A stretch of 28,187 nucleotides of DNA from Prevotellaceae bacterium (GCA_031255055.1 JAIRTG010000125.1:1-28187), one strand, 5' to 3'. Counted from the stretch's first letter, positions 8,639 to 18,180 are shown. Numbers and translations are program-made. The notes: generated by a model from the sequence alone, not told the origin.

Positions 8639-9889
8639 CTAAATGTCATCAATACCGACGGTCGACAATTGTTTATCATCACTGTCTTCGGCATCTTCGA
8701 CCGCCATTTCTCCTATCTTTTCCGCCTCTTCTTCATCGCGCATCTGGCGCGTTACTCCCAGTATGATGCCAAAATAGATGCAGGTGACAAGTATTGATGT
8801 CCCGCCCCGACTAATCAACGGCAACGGCTGTCCTGTTACAGGCGCTAAACTGGCGGCAACCGACGTGCTCATCAGCGCTTGCAGCACAATTGTCAGCGCC
8901 AACCCGATGACGAGCAAGGCTGTGAACGGCGTTTTTGACTTTGTTGCAATCCGCCCCACCCTGAAAAGTAATACCAGGTAAAGAAGAATGACAAATATGC
9001 CTCCGACCAATCCCATTTCTTCTACAATGATGGCGAAAATGAAATCGGCGTATGCCTGCGGAAGATAGTCGCGCTGGATGCTGTTGCCCGGAAAAACGCC
9101 GAAAATACCTCCTCTGGCAATTGCTATGCGTCCGTGTTGCACCTGCCTGTTTTTATCGTTGATGACATATTTTGTGGCAGGGTCTTCTTCTTCGTACAGG
9201 AAACGGTCGATGCGTTCAATCCACGTATATGAGCGGTCGAATACCTCCGGCATGTTTTCTCTGGGAGTGTTTTTTACAATAAAATAGCCCATAACGGCAA
9301 CCACTGCCAATGAACCGACCAGTGTCAGTAGCCTTTTCCAAGAAACTTGTCCGATGTACATCATGCACAGTACGACGGCAAGAATTAGGCATACGGTTGA
9401 GAAATTTTCAGGGAAAATGGGCAAACAAATGATTCCTACAATGAGAATGATGTTTCGGAAATATGTTTTTTCGTTGTCCGCTTCTTTTCTTATCCGCGAA
9501 ATCATGTCGGCCGTAACGATAACAACCGAAATCTTTGCGATTTCGGACGGCTGAAACCTGATGCCGAAAATCTGAAGCCAGCGTGTGGCGTCATTTTCAC
9601 TTTCTCCCATAAACAATACGAGTATAAGTAACACTACTGAAATGATCAATCCTAAGTAGGCCAGAATCCGGATATATTTATATGGAATGAAATGGATGAG
9701 GAATGCCATCAGCGCTCCGAGAGCCAAAAAACCGACATGATGCAGCATTGGCGCGGTGTGATTGGCTGCTTTGTATGCCAATGTGCTCGTGGCGCTGTAC
9801 ATTTCGACGGCCGAAACAACACAAAGGGCGATAAATACAAACCAAAGTATTGGGTCGCCTTTCAAGTATTTTTTTAGAAGAGGTATCAT
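8639..9889 (-). CDS. ftsW: Septal peptidoglycan glycosyltransferase FtsW (SEDS)
   Basis: A SEDS-family polytopic membrane glycosyltransferase that polymerises lipid II at the septum with FtsI. The 416-aa protein has about ten hydrophobic helices, the signature RWLQIFGIRFQPSEIAK (103-119), a large extracytoplasmic loop (about 205-280), and ADFIFAIIVEEMGLVGG (281-297), where D282 corresponds to the catalytic aspartate of RodA/FtsW. ISRGGTS follows near 355-361. The acidic C-terminal tail (about 385-416) is cytoplasmic. A position within the dcw cluster separates it from RodA. There is a 63-nt gap after murD. Confidence 0.94.
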   Translation of the reverse strand: MIPLLKKYLKGDPILWFVFIALCVVSAVEMYSATSTLAYKAANHTAPMLHHVGFLALGALMAFLIHFIPYKYIRILAYLGLIISVVLLILVLFMGESENDATRWLQIFGIRFQPSEIAKISVVIVTADMISRIRKEADNEKTYFRNIILIVGIICLPIFPENFSTVCLILAVVLCMMYIGQVSWKRLLTLVGSLAVVAVMGYFIVKNTPRENMPEVFDRSYTWIERIDRFLYEEEDPATKYVINDKNRQVQHGRIAIARGGIFGVFPGNSIQRDYLPQAYADFIFAIIVEEMGLVGGIFVILLYLVLLFRVGRIATKSKTPFTALLVIGLALTIVLQALMSTSVAASLAPVTGQPLPLISRGGTSILVTCIYFGIILGVTRQMRDEEEAEKIGEMAVEDAEDSDDKQLSTVGIDDI

Positions 9890-9952
9890 TGCTGTTCGTT
9901 CTTATTCTTATTTGAAAATAAAGTTTGATTGTTTTGTCGTCGGCTTTTCATG

Positions 9953-11287
9953 TTATAAGCTCCGGACTTCTCTTTTAAATTGATTTCCTCTGTCTTCGTA
10001 GTTGTTGAATAAATCGAAACTTGCGCAGCATGGCGACAGTAAAACAGTATCGCCTGGCGAAGCCATTTTGTAGGCAGCTTCGACCGCGTCTTTCATGGAG
10101 CGGACATCGACGATTTTATCCACCTTGCCGTCAAAAGAATCATGCAGACGGCTGTTGTCAACTCCCAAAAACACCATTCCTTTCACTTTCTCGCTCACCA
10201 GTTGTGCTATTTCGGAATAATCGTTCCCTTTGTCTGTTCCGCCCAAAATCAATACGACAGGTGTATTCATATTTTCCAAAGCGTACCAGCATGAATTTAC
10301 GTTTGTCGCTTTTGAATCATTAATGAAAAGGACGTTACGCACTGTGGCGACATATTCTAACCGGTGAGGTACACCTTTAAAATCTTCTAAAGATTCTCTG
10401 ATATTATTTTTTCTCACGTTTACGATTGATGCGGCCAATCCCGCCGCCATTGAATTATATGTATTATGAATTCCTTTTAGCGCCAAATCCGAAACCGGTA
10501 TGGTTACGATTGAATTTAGCATGTTTATTATCATTTCGTTGTTTTCGACAAATGCTTTTGTCTTTTCATCTTTCTCCAGCGCAAACGGATAAAATGTCGA
10601 TTTGATATTCCGTTTTTCCAGTTCTTCTTTTATGACAGGGTCGTTTTCCCAGAAAATAAAAGATTCGTTTTCGGTCTGATTTTGTATAATCCTGAATTTT
10701 GCATCAACATAGTTTTGAAATTTATAATCGTACCTGTCCAAATGGTCGGGTGTAATGTTCAATAAAATGGCAATGTCGGCCCTAAATTCGTGCATACCGT
10801 CCAATTGAAAACTGCTCAACTCAACAACAAAATAGTCGAATGAGCCTGTTGCTACCTGTAACGCCAGACTGTTGCCCACATTTCCGGCCAAGCCGACGTT
10901 CAATCCCGCACTTTTCAGAATGTGATAGATGAGCATCGTTGTGGTTGTTTTACCGTTGCTGCCTGTGATACAAATCATTTTGGCGTCGGTGAACCTGCCT
11001 GCAAATTCAATCTCGGAAATGATGGGAATGTTTTTTTCTTTCAGCAACCGGACAATCGGAACATCTTCAGCAATTCCGGGACTTTTAATCACTTCGTTGG
11101 CATTCAGTATCAACTCTTCGGTATGCGTTTTTTCTTCCCATCTAATATTGTATTTGTCGAGCGTGTTTTTGTAGGACGGTTTTATCGCCGAAAAATCCGA
11201 GACAAAAACATCCATGCCTTTTGTCTTTGCCAAAACTGCGGCTCCTGTGCCGCTTTCGCCTGCGCCCAATACAACAATCCGCTTCAT
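9953..11287 (-). CDS. murD: UDP-N-acetylmuramoyl-L-alanine--D-glutamate ligase MurD
   Basis: A cytoplasmic ATP-dependent ligase adding D-glutamate to UDP-MurNAc-L-Ala. The 444-aa protein has the N-terminal Rossmann segment VVLGAGESGTGAA (5-17), the ATP-binding GSNGKTT (109-115), the middle-domain signature NITPDHLDRY, and the C-terminal SKATN and GGTDKGND segments characteristic of MurD. Only 3 nt separate it from mraY upstream, so the two are probably translationally coupled. Confidence 0.96.
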   Translation of the reverse strand: MKRIVVLGAGESGTGAAVLAKTKGMDVFVSDFSAIKPSYKNTLDKYNIRWEEKTHTEELILNANEVIKSPGIAEDVPIVRLLKEKNIPIISEIEFAGRFTDAKMICITGSNGKTTTTMLIYHILKSAGLNVGLAGNVGNSLALQVATGSFDYFVVELSSFQLDGMHEFRADIAILLNITPDHLDRYDYKFQNYVDAKFRIIQNQTENESFIFWENDPVIKEELEKRNIKSTFYPFALEKDEKTKAFVENNEMIINMLNSIVTIPVSDLALKGIHNTYNSMAAGLAASIVNVRKNNIRESLEDFKGVPHRLEYVATVRNVLFINDSKATNVNSCWYALENMNTPVVLILGGTDKGNDYSEIAQLVSEKVKGMVFLGVDNSRLHDSFDGKVDKIVDVRSMKDAVEAAYKMASPGDTVLLSPCCASFDLFNNYEDRGNQFKREVRSL

Positions 11288-11290
11288 CTG

Positions 11291-12556
11291 TTATCTGATT
11301 TTTAGTGTAATAATTGTTATCGCGGCCAAAATCATCCCCACAATCCAGAAGCGGATAACGATTTTCGATTCGGGAATGGCCTTGAGAGGCTTTTGTATCA
11401 ATGCCTGTATGCCTGCGTTGCCTTGCTTCTGAAAATGATGATGAAGCGGTGTCATTTTAAATATCCGTCGGCCTCCGCCGTATTTCTTTTTCGTACATTT
11501 GAAATACATCACCTGTAGAATAACAGACAGACTTTCGACCAGAAATATCCCGCACAAAATCGGTATCAGCAATTCTTTTCGGATAGCGATAGCAAATACG
11601 GCAATGATTCCGCCGATTGTCAGGCTGCCCGTATCGCCCATAAATACCTGCGCGGGGTAGGAGTTGTACCACAAAAAGCCGATGGTTGATCCGATAAATG
11701 CACCCGCGAAGACCACCAACTCACCCGTACCCGGAATATACATGGTGTTCAGATAACCGGCATGATTGATATTACCCGATACGTATGCCAGTATGCCCAA
11801 TGTGACGCCCATAATGGCCGATGAGCCGGTGGCCAATCCGTCCAATCCGTCGGTGAGATTGGCGCCGTTCGATACCGCCGCTACAATGAAAATACTCACC
11901 AGAATAAAAAACAACCATCCCAACAATTGAGCATTCTCGCCCGTCCAGCGGAACAGGCCTGCATAGTCCAAATTGTTATTTTTGAGAAACGGGATGGTCG
12001 ATTTTGTCGATTTTACATTTGAACCTTCATAGACAACTTCTTCAACCCTGTTTTCCGACCCTCTGATTTCTGTGTTTTCACGAATCACGATGTCGGGACT
12101 CAGCCAAATGGTCACTCCTACGATCAGTCCCAAACCGACTTGTCCGACAATTTTAAACTTGCCGTTCAGTCCGTTTTTATCCTTTTTGAAAACTTTGATA
12201 TAGTCGTCCAGAAAGCCGATTCCTCCCAGCCAAACGGTGGTAATCATCATCAGTCGGACATAGATATTGGTCAGATTGGCCGCAAGCAATGTCGGAATCA
12301 GTATCGCAATGATGATGATGATTCCGCCCATAGTGGGTGTTCCTTTTTTGCTCAACTGTCCTTCGAGGTCAAGGTCGCGGACTGTTTCGCCAATTTGCTT
12401 GCGCTGCAACAAGGCGATGATGCGCTTTCCGTAGATGCTCGACGTCATCATGGCTAAAATGAACGCCAAACCTGCCCGAAACGAAATATAGTTGAACATT
12501 CCCGCTCCGGGAATATCATGTGTTCTGTCTAAATATTCAAATAGATGATACAGCAT
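11291..12556 (-). CDS. mraY: Phospho-MurNAc-pentapeptide transferase MraY
   Basis: An integral membrane enzyme that moves phospho-MurNAc-pentapeptide from UDP to undecaprenyl phosphate, making lipid I. The 421-aa protein carries the catalytic GFLDDYIK (114-121), NLTDGLDGLATG (233-244) and TPLHHHFQ (369-376). It is about 60 residues longer than the E. coli enzyme. Most of the difference lies in a hydrophilic insertion of roughly residues 153-205 between membrane helices, rich in charged and Asn residues, a form I associate with Bacteroidetes MraY. murE lies upstream after 33 nt and murD follows after 3 nt. murF, which often sits next to mraY elsewhere, is absent. Confidence 0.96.
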   Translation of the reverse strand: MLYHLFEYLDRTHDIPGAGMFNYISFRAGLAFILAMMTSSIYGKRIIALLQRKQIGETVRDLDLEGQLSKKGTPTMGGIIIIIAILIPTLLAANLTNIYVRLMMITTVWLGGIGFLDDYIKVFKKDKNGLNGKFKIVGQVGLGLIVGVTIWLSPDIVIRENTEIRGSENRVEEVVYEGSNVKSTKSTIPFLKNNNLDYAGLFRWTGENAQLLGWLFFILVSIFIVAAVSNGANLTDGLDGLATGSSAIMGVTLGILAYVSGNINHAGYLNTMYIPGTGELVVFAGAFIGSTIGFLWYNSYPAQVFMGDTGSLTIGGIIAVFAIAIRKELLIPILCGIFLVESLSVILQVMYFKCTKKKYGGGRRIFKMTPLHHHFQKQGNAGIQALIQKPLKAIPESKIVIRFWIVGMILAAITIITLKIR

Positions 12557-12589
12557 TGTTTAATCAACAGTTGTTTATTTACTCATTTT

Positions 12590-14038
12590 CTAAAAACAGT
12601 TCAACACCTCTTCCTTATCGTCAAAATGATGTTTCACACCCTGTATAATCTGGTAGTCTTCGTGTCCTTTGCCTGCAATCAGCACGATGTCGCCCGCCTG
12701 AGCAATCGTACAAGCTGTGCGGATGGCTTCACGACGGTCGACAATCACAAGTGTTTGTTTCTTTTGGTCATTATCCAAGCCTGTCAGCATGTCGTCGATA
12801 ATGGTTTGCGGTTCTTCAAAGCGCGGATTATCCGAGGTCAAAACCGTTTTCCAACTGCCATCGACAGCTTCCTGCGCCATTAGAGGACGTTTCCCTTTGT
12901 CGCGATTGCCGCCACAACCGACAACCGTAATCAGACGGCCTTTGTTATGCAGTATTTCGTTTATCGTGCCGATAACGTTCGACAACGCATCGGGCGTATG
13001 TGCATAATCGACAATGGCCGTATATCCCGACGGCGAACGCAAGGTCTCAAAACGTCCCGACACCGGTCGAAGGGCGCTGATGATGCGTAAAACTTCCACT
13101 TCGTCCTGTCCGAGCGCTACCGCACATCCGAAAACGGCGGTCAAATTATAGGCGTTGAATCGCCCGATGAACGGAACATGTACTTCCCTGTGATTCACAT
13201 CCAGCAACATGCCGTCGAAACCGTCATCAAGGATGCGCGTTTTGAAATCGGCCATATTTCTCAGCGAATAGGTATATTTCCGGGCTTTGGTGTTCTGAAG
13301 CATCACCAAACCGTTTTTGTCGTCAATGTTCGTCAGCGCGAAGGTGTCTTTCGACAGTCCGTCGAAAAAAGTTTTTTTGGCGTGCAGATAATTGTCGAAC
13401 GTTTGATGATAGTCGATATGGTCGCGGGTGATATTTGTAAAGATGCCGCCTTTGAATTTCACACCGCTGATGCGCTTTTGTTCGATGGCGTGCGAACTGA
13501 CTTCCATAAACGCATATTGACAACCTGCGCTCACCATTTCGGCAAGCAATCTGTTCAGTTCCGGTGCATCGGGCGTTGTGTGGCTTGCTTCCACGACACG
13601 ATCGTCGATGCGGTTTAGAACCGTCGAAATCAAGCCCGATTGATAACCAAGCTCTTTAAACAACTGATATAATAACGTGACGGTTGTTGTTTTACCGTTT
13701 GTGCCGGTTACGCCGATCAGGTTCAGCTTTTCGGATGGATTACCGTACCGGTTAGCTGCCATTTTTCCCAGTGCGTCGGCGCTGTCGTCCACTTTTATAT
13801 ACGTGACACCGGCCGCTGTTTGACGGGGAATATCTTCGCAGACAATTGCAACAGCGCCTTTTTCGGTAGCCTGTCCGATATATTCGTGTCCGTCGACAGA
13901 CGTTCCCTTTGTGGCCACAAACACATCTCCGACTTGTACCTGTCGCGAATCGAAGCAGATGTTGTTTATTTCGACAGTGACGTCGCCAATGATTTGGTCT
14001 GTTACGATATTTTTTAATATAAGATTCAGTCTTAACAT
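12590..14038 (-). CDS. murE: UDP-MurNAc-L-Ala-D-Glu--meso-DAP ligase MurE
   Basis: A cytoplasmic ATP-dependent ligase adding the third stem-peptide residue. The 482-aa protein has the N-terminal UDP-binding domain with FDSRQVQVGDVFVA (29-42), the ATP-binding GTNGKTT (112-118), the middle domain with TNITRDHIDYH, and the C-terminal domain. The substrate-selecting motif is DNPR (403-406), the form that recognises meso-diaminopimelate rather than lysine. GKGHEDYQ (454-461) is also conserved in MurE. It lies 18 nt after ftsI. Confidence 0.96.
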   Translation of the reverse strand: MLRLNLILKNIVTDQIIGDVTVEINNICFDSRQVQVGDVFVATKGTSVDGHEYIGQATEKGAVAIVCEDIPRQTAAGVTYIKVDDSADALGKMAANRYGNPSEKLNLIGVTGTNGKTTTVTLLYQLFKELGYQSGLISTVLNRIDDRVVEASHTTPDAPELNRLLAEMVSAGCQYAFMEVSSHAIEQKRISGVKFKGGIFTNITRDHIDYHQTFDNYLHAKKTFFDGLSKDTFALTNIDDKNGLVMLQNTKARKYTYSLRNMADFKTRILDDGFDGMLLDVNHREVHVPFIGRFNAYNLTAVFGCAVALGQDEVEVLRIISALRPVSGRFETLRSPSGYTAIVDYAHTPDALSNVIGTINEILHNKGRLITVVGCGGNRDKGKRPLMAQEAVDGSWKTVLTSDNPRFEEPQTIIDDMLTGLDNDQKKQTLVIVDRREAIRTACTIAQAGDIVLIAGKGHEDYQIIQGVKHHFDDKEEVLNCF

Positions 14039-14056
14039 GAAATTGAAAATTGATAT

Positions 14057-16204
14057 TTAGTTTAAAGCCAATAATATTGTTCTTCCTTTTTGGACTTTGG
14101 TGTTAGGCTTAATGCTTTGAGCGGTCACTTTGCCGATACCGTTCAGTTGCACTCTCAGACCTGCTTTTTCCAACAGATAAACCGCGTCTTTTGCTCCCAT
14201 TCCGATAACATCGGGAACGGTGTCATCTTCTATTTTCAGCGAGTTGATTGTAATAATATCCTCGTTTTCAGCAAGGGCTGTTTTCACCCAATCGGAAGCC
14301 TCTCCCATCATTTTTTGATCCAGTTTTTTGGCAACCGTATACAATGCCTTATAGTTTCCCGACTTGGGCACTGGTTGATTTTTATAGTGATTCAGTGTAT
14401 CGTTCGATACAATATCCTGTGGTTTCACATCGGTATTAAGCGCCATCACTCTTTCGGCGATATCTTTGAAAATCATGCCGCTCATCCGTCCGCCCGAAGG
14501 GTAGCCGTTTTTAGGCTCGCGGATAACAACAATGCAACTATATTTCGGATTGTCGGCCGGGAAATAGCCGCAAAACGACACCTGATGTGTTTTTCCGCCT
14601 GTCGAATAGCCGAGCGCTCCTTTTGATATTTGGGCGGTACCTGTTTTTCCGGCAATGCGCACTTTGTCGGACCTGACCATACGTGCCGTACCCAGTTTAC
14701 CTTCAACAACGCCGAGCAACACTTCCTGCATATCGCGTACCGTTGTCGGTTTGCAGATAGCGGGATTGATCACTTCCGTTTCAAATTGTTTGACGGTTTG
14801 TCCGTTTTTGCTGATTTCTTTTACAAAAAACGGTCGTATCAGCTTACCGTCGTTGGCAATAGCGTTGTAAAACGCAAGTGTATAAATCGGCGGTATCTGC
14901 ACTTCGTAACCTATCGACATCCAGGGAAGCGATGTTTTTGACCAGTTTGCTTTTTCATCTTTCGGATGTTTTATATTCGGGGTTGCCGTTCCCGGAATTT
15001 CCAGATTCATATGTTTGTTGAGTCCCATTGCGTACAACTTATCAACAAAAGCCGAAGGATTGCTACCGTAGGCATTGACCACTACTCTCGAAAGGCCGAC
15101 GTTTGACGACGCATGAATCGTATTTGCGACGGATATTTTGCCGTAACCGCCCCGATGTGCGTTGTGGTCTTTCATTGTTTGTTTACCGTAGGTATACAGT
15201 CCGTTTCCGGTATTGATAGAATCGGTCAATTTAGCTTTTCCGTCATCCAGAACAGCCAGCAGCGAGACCACTTTAAAGGTAGATCCCGGCTCGGCCATAT
15301 CGGAGACAGCGCCGTTTTTACGTTCCGAATAGCCTCCGTCGCCATTGCGCTGCATGTTGACAATCGCTTTCACCTCGCCGGTACGAACTTCCATCAGAAT
15401 GACATAGCCCGAATGGGCATTAAAAGCCCGAAGACTGTCCACCAGTGTTTTTTCGGCAATATCCTGCATATCGATATTGAGTGTTGTGATAAGGTCCATA
15501 CCCGCTTCGGGTTCCACCACAACGTTTTCCTGCTGCATATTAGCTATTTTCTGAAAGACAGACACGCCCGGTTTTCCCGTCAGTTCGGTATCGAAGTATT
15601 TTTCCAGACCGCTTTCGCCGCCTTTCGACATATCGCCATACACATTACCGATAGTACGCGAAGCCAGCGAATTAAAAGGTTTCACACGGCTTACACGCAC
15701 TTCGGGTATCAGACCGCTTTTAATTCGCCCCAGTTTGAAGAGCGGAAACGTCCGTAGCTCTTTCAATTGCGAATAGGAAACCTTGTGAGGATAGAGCAGA
15801 TACTGTCCGCTTTTGCGCAGATAAGCCTTTGTAATATCATGTTTATACTGTCCTGCGGACTTATCCTTGAAAAACCGCGCCAAATAGATAGAAACCGAAT
15901 CGATATTATCTTTAAACAATTGGCCGTTATTTTCCCACAGAGCCTCCACACGCAAATCCATTTTCAGGTAATAAGTTGGGATAGAGCTTGACATCAGTCT
16001 ACCGTCCTCCGAATAGATATTACCTCTTTTAGCTTTCAGTTCCACATGTTGGATTCTTGCTTCGGGCGAGATAGCCAGCCAATTATGACGGTCGGTCTGT
16101 ATAGCGATCATTTTGTACACCACAATCACAAACACAACGATAATGAGGACATATATCACGCCGAATCGAAGAATTATTTTTTTCAATTTTTCCGCCATAG
16201 TCAT
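14057..16204 (-). CDS. ftsI: Septal transpeptidase FtsI/PBP3 with C-terminal PASTA domain
   Basis: A class B penicillin-binding protein that crosslinks septal peptidoglycan. The 715-aa protein has an N-terminal membrane helix (about 13-33), a PBP dimerisation domain (about 50-215), and a transpeptidase domain with the three active-site motifs STFK (308-311, nucleophile S308), SSN (366-368) and KTGT (520-523). A single PASTA domain ends the protein (about 660-715, with PDVIGMGAKDAVYLLEKAGL). The PASTA domain is unlike E. coli FtsI but usual in Bacteroidetes and Gram-positives. Two ATGs are available (16204 and 16198); the first leaves 7 nt to ftsL. Downstream murE begins 18 nt later. Confidence 0.95.
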   Translation of the reverse strand: MTMAEKLKKIILRFGVIYVLIIVVFVIVVYKMIAIQTDRHNWLAISPEARIQHVELKAKRGNIYSEDGRLMSSSIPTYYLKMDLRVEALWENNGQLFKDNIDSVSIYLARFFKDKSAGQYKHDITKAYLRKSGQYLLYPHKVSYSQLKELRTFPLFKLGRIKSGLIPEVRVSRVKPFNSLASRTIGNVYGDMSKGGESGLEKYFDTELTGKPGVSVFQKIANMQQENVVVEPEAGMDLITTLNIDMQDIAEKTLVDSLRAFNAHSGYVILMEVRTGEVKAIVNMQRNGDGGYSERKNGAVSDMAEPGSTFKVVSLLAVLDDGKAKLTDSINTGNGLYTYGKQTMKDHNAHRGGYGKISVANTIHASSNVGLSRVVVNAYGSNPSAFVDKLYAMGLNKHMNLEIPGTATPNIKHPKDEKANWSKTSLPWMSIGYEVQIPPIYTLAFYNAIANDGKLIRPFFVKEISKNGQTVKQFETEVINPAICKPTTVRDMQEVLLGVVEGKLGTARMVRSDKVRIAGKTGTAQISKGALGYSTGGKTHQVSFCGYFPADNPKYSCIVVIREPKNGYPSGGRMSGMIFKDIAERVMALNTDVKPQDIVSNDTLNHYKNQPVPKSGNYKALYTVAKKLDQKMMGEASDWVKTALAENEDIITINSLKIEDDTVPDVIGMGAKDAVYLLEKAGLRVQLNGIGKVTAQSIKPNTKVQKGRTILLALN

Positions 16205-16211
16205 TCCGTGC

Positions 16212-16580
16212 TTATTCGATAATGATAGGAGGGGTTGTACTTTCCTCCAGATTAATGTTTCGGTCTTTCAACATTTTTATCACATTAGCCCTTCGGCTGA
16301 GCGTCATCAATTCGGCCGAGATAGTAAGAGATTCATATTTTGCATCTTCTATATTTTTTTTCAACCGCGTTTCCTTCGTTATCTGCGTTTCGCAGTAATA
16401 GCGATTATCGATATAAAAAAACGCTAAAACGGCCAGCATAATCAGCAAACCATACTGTTTTTGGATAACTTTTTTGATAAAGATATTACCATTCAAAAAA
16501 TCCCTCAGCGAGCTTGATTTAATATCCGAGAAATCCTCGCTTCCGGTGATCGATTCCACTATATTTTTAAACTTCGACAT
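16212..16580 (-). CDS. FtsL-like cell division protein
   Basis: A 122-aa bitopic membrane protein: a cytoplasmic segment (1-41), one hydrophobic helix (about 42-58, YGLLIMLAVLAFFYI), and a charged region (about 65-110) with heptad-like spacing that can form a coiled coil, ending in a Pro/Ile tail. FtsL proteins are too divergent for sequence motifs; the call rests on size, this layout and the position between rsmH and ftsI, where ftsL is found in most dcw clusters. Its expected partners are FtsQ and an FtsB-type protein. Confidence 0.8.
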   Translation of the reverse strand: MSKFKNIVESITGSEDFSDIKSSSLRDFLNGNIFIKKVIQKQYGLLIMLAVLAFFYIDNRYYCETQITKETRLKKNIEDAKYESLTISAELMTLSRRANVIKMLKDRNINLEESTTPPIIIE

Positions 16581-16615
16581 GCTCCGCTATTTTTTTCGGA
16601 TTCCGATGAATCTGC

Positions 16616-17524
16616 TTATTGAACAACCCCGATACGTAATTTAGCGCTTCGAGCGCGGGGATTCCGTGCAATTTCCTCCTCGCTCGCCCTCGCCGCCTTA
16701 CAAGTAAGCGCCTTGATCGGCGAGAGGACATTACCGTAAAAATCTTTTTCCAACTCGCCCTTAAAATTTCCGCTTCGGAAGAAATTCTTCACCAGTCGGT
16801 CTTCGAGCGAGTGATAGGTCAGCGCCACAATACGTCCGTTTTTAGCCGTCACATGCAAGCTTTGTTCGAGCAAATCGCGCAAAGCGTTCATTTCATCATT
16901 CACCTCCATTCTCAAAGCCTGAAACAATTGCGCCAATTCTTTTTTTTCTTTTTTTCTTTCGACAAACGGTTTCACCACATCAACAAATTCACTTGTATAC
17001 TCAATCGGCTTATCCGCACGTTTAGCCACCACCGCCTTCGCCAATCGGCGCGACTGACGCATTTCGCCGTACAAATAGAACACATCGGCCAATTTTTCTT
17101 CCGGATACGTATTCAACACATCAGCCGCCGTCAGCCTTGCCGCTCGATTCATTCTCATATCGGGCTTACCCTCAAAACGGAACGAGAACCCGCGTTCGGC
17201 CTCATCAAAATGATGCGACGAAACGCCCAAATCGGCCAGCAGCCCATCGATAGCCGTTATATTATGATACTTCAAAAAGTTTTTCAAATACCTGAAATTA
17301 CTTCTGACAAAGATCACCCGTTTATCATCCGGAACATTACTCATCGCATCCGCATCCTGATCAAAAGCGACCAGGACGCCCTTATCGTTCAGTTTATGAA
17401 GGATTTCCTTCGCGTGTCCACCTCCCCCAAAGGTAGCATCCACATAAACTCCGTCGGGTTTTATATTCAACCCATCAATTGTTTGGGCGAGCAATGCGGG
17501 AATATGATAAGCGCGTTCACTCAT
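16616..17524 (-). CDS. rsmH: 16S rRNA m4C1402 methyltransferase RsmH (MraW)
   Basis: A SAM-dependent methyltransferase that N4-methylates C1402 of 16S rRNA in the decoding centre. The 302-aa protein begins YHIPALLAQTIDGL, has the SAM-binding VDATFGGGGHAKEIL (28-42), LLADLGVSSHHFDEAERGFSFR with DLGVSS as the family signature, and the C-terminal ALTYHSLEDRLVKNFF and NPRARSAKLR segments. Its ATG overlaps the end of mraZ by 8 nt, suggesting translational coupling. Confidence 0.96.
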   Translation of the reverse strand: MSERAYHIPALLAQTIDGLNIKPDGVYVDATFGGGGHAKEILHKLNDKGVLVAFDQDADAMSNVPDDKRVIFVRSNFRYLKNFLKYHNITAIDGLLADLGVSSHHFDEAERGFSFRFEGKPDMRMNRAARLTAADVLNTYPEEKLADVFYLYGEMRQSRRLAKAVVAKRADKPIEYTSEFVDVVKPFVERKKEKKELAQLFQALRMEVNDEMNALRDLLEQSLHVTAKNGRIVALTYHSLEDRLVKNFFRSGNFKGELEKDFYGNVLSPIKALTCKAARASEEEIARNPRARSAKLRIGVVQ

Positions 17525-17984
17525 TATCGGATTTTTTCATACGTTTATTCAAATTATCGGAAAGTTTTTCGCGCGGCATTTTTATTTTTTCAAAATGCGC
17601 TTTACTCCACAGCGTAAACCGGTTTGCCATACCGATAAAAATCACCTCATTATCCTCCAAAAAAATAGATTCCTGTATTTTTTTCGGGAGCAGTATTCTA
17701 CCCTGCGAATCAATATCAAACCTATTCACATCCGCCATATAGTTCACCAAAGTTTCGTTATTATCCTCATTATCCCACTCATCCAATTGGTCGATAATTT
17801 TTTCCAATCGTTTATTCCACACCTCTTCCGGGAAAAAAACAAGACAATCCATTTTCAAATCTTTTTGCACCGAAATAGCCTCGCCATTCTCGGCAGAAAG
17901 CGCTTTTCGATAGCACGACGGAATAAAAACCCTACCTTTGGCATCCATCTTAGCTTCATATTTTCCGGTAAAAAACACGGCCAT
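17517..17984 (-). CDS. mraZ: Division/cell wall cluster transcriptional regulator MraZ
   Basis: A 155-aa protein with two SpoVT/AbrB-like domains, each carrying the family signature: KMDAKGRVFIPSCYRKAL near 12-29 and DSQGRILLPKKIQES near 90-104. MraZ proteins form rings and bind TGGG-type repeats to regulate their own dcw operon. The start MAVFFTGKYEAKMDAKGR at 17984 matches the family; an in-frame ATG at 18056 would add 24 unrelated residues. It is the first gene of the cluster. No clear MraZ box was found in the expected place and orientation. Confidence 0.93.
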   Translation of the reverse strand: MAVFFTGKYEAKMDAKGRVFIPSCYRKALSAENGEAISVQKDLKMDCLVFFPEEVWNKRLEKIIDQLDEWDNEDNNETLVNYMADVNRFDIDSQGRILLPKKIQESIFLEDNEVIFIGMANRFTLWSKAHFEKIKMPREKLSDNLNKRMKKSDNE

Positions 17985-18013
17985 AATTAAAAAATGATAC
18001 TGATTTTGAGCGG

Positions 18014-18021
18014 TAAAGGTA
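18014..18021 (-). promoter_or_regulatory. Possible -7 element of the dcw operon promoter
   Basis: On the minus strand the sequence reads TACCTTTA, one base off TAnnTTTG, 30 nt upstream of the mraZ ATG. The nearest TTTG (18046-18049) is 24 nt away, longer than usual. It is the best match in the region, but weak. Confidence 0.35.
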
Positions 18022-18056
18022 GAAAAATATTTTAGGCCCTCCCCACAAATCTCCAC

Positions 18057-18180
18057 GCATTTTCATTATTGTCCAAAAAAAAGAAATTACAACAAAAAAA
18101 TAAACAGCTTATCAACAATTTATCCTCTTTCGATTTTTCGGCACAGGTATTATTTAATTCATTGATAAGTAAATATTTTA
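18057..18180. other. AT-rich intergenic stretch with DnaA-box-like sites
   Basis: No gene is visible. The stretch is strongly AT-rich and contains TTATCAACA at 18109-18117. The same word lies on the minus strand at 18239-18247, just inside the following small frame. It differs from the TTATCCACA DnaA box at one position. A third, weaker match lies at 18163-18171. Function is not shown. Confidence 0.3.
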
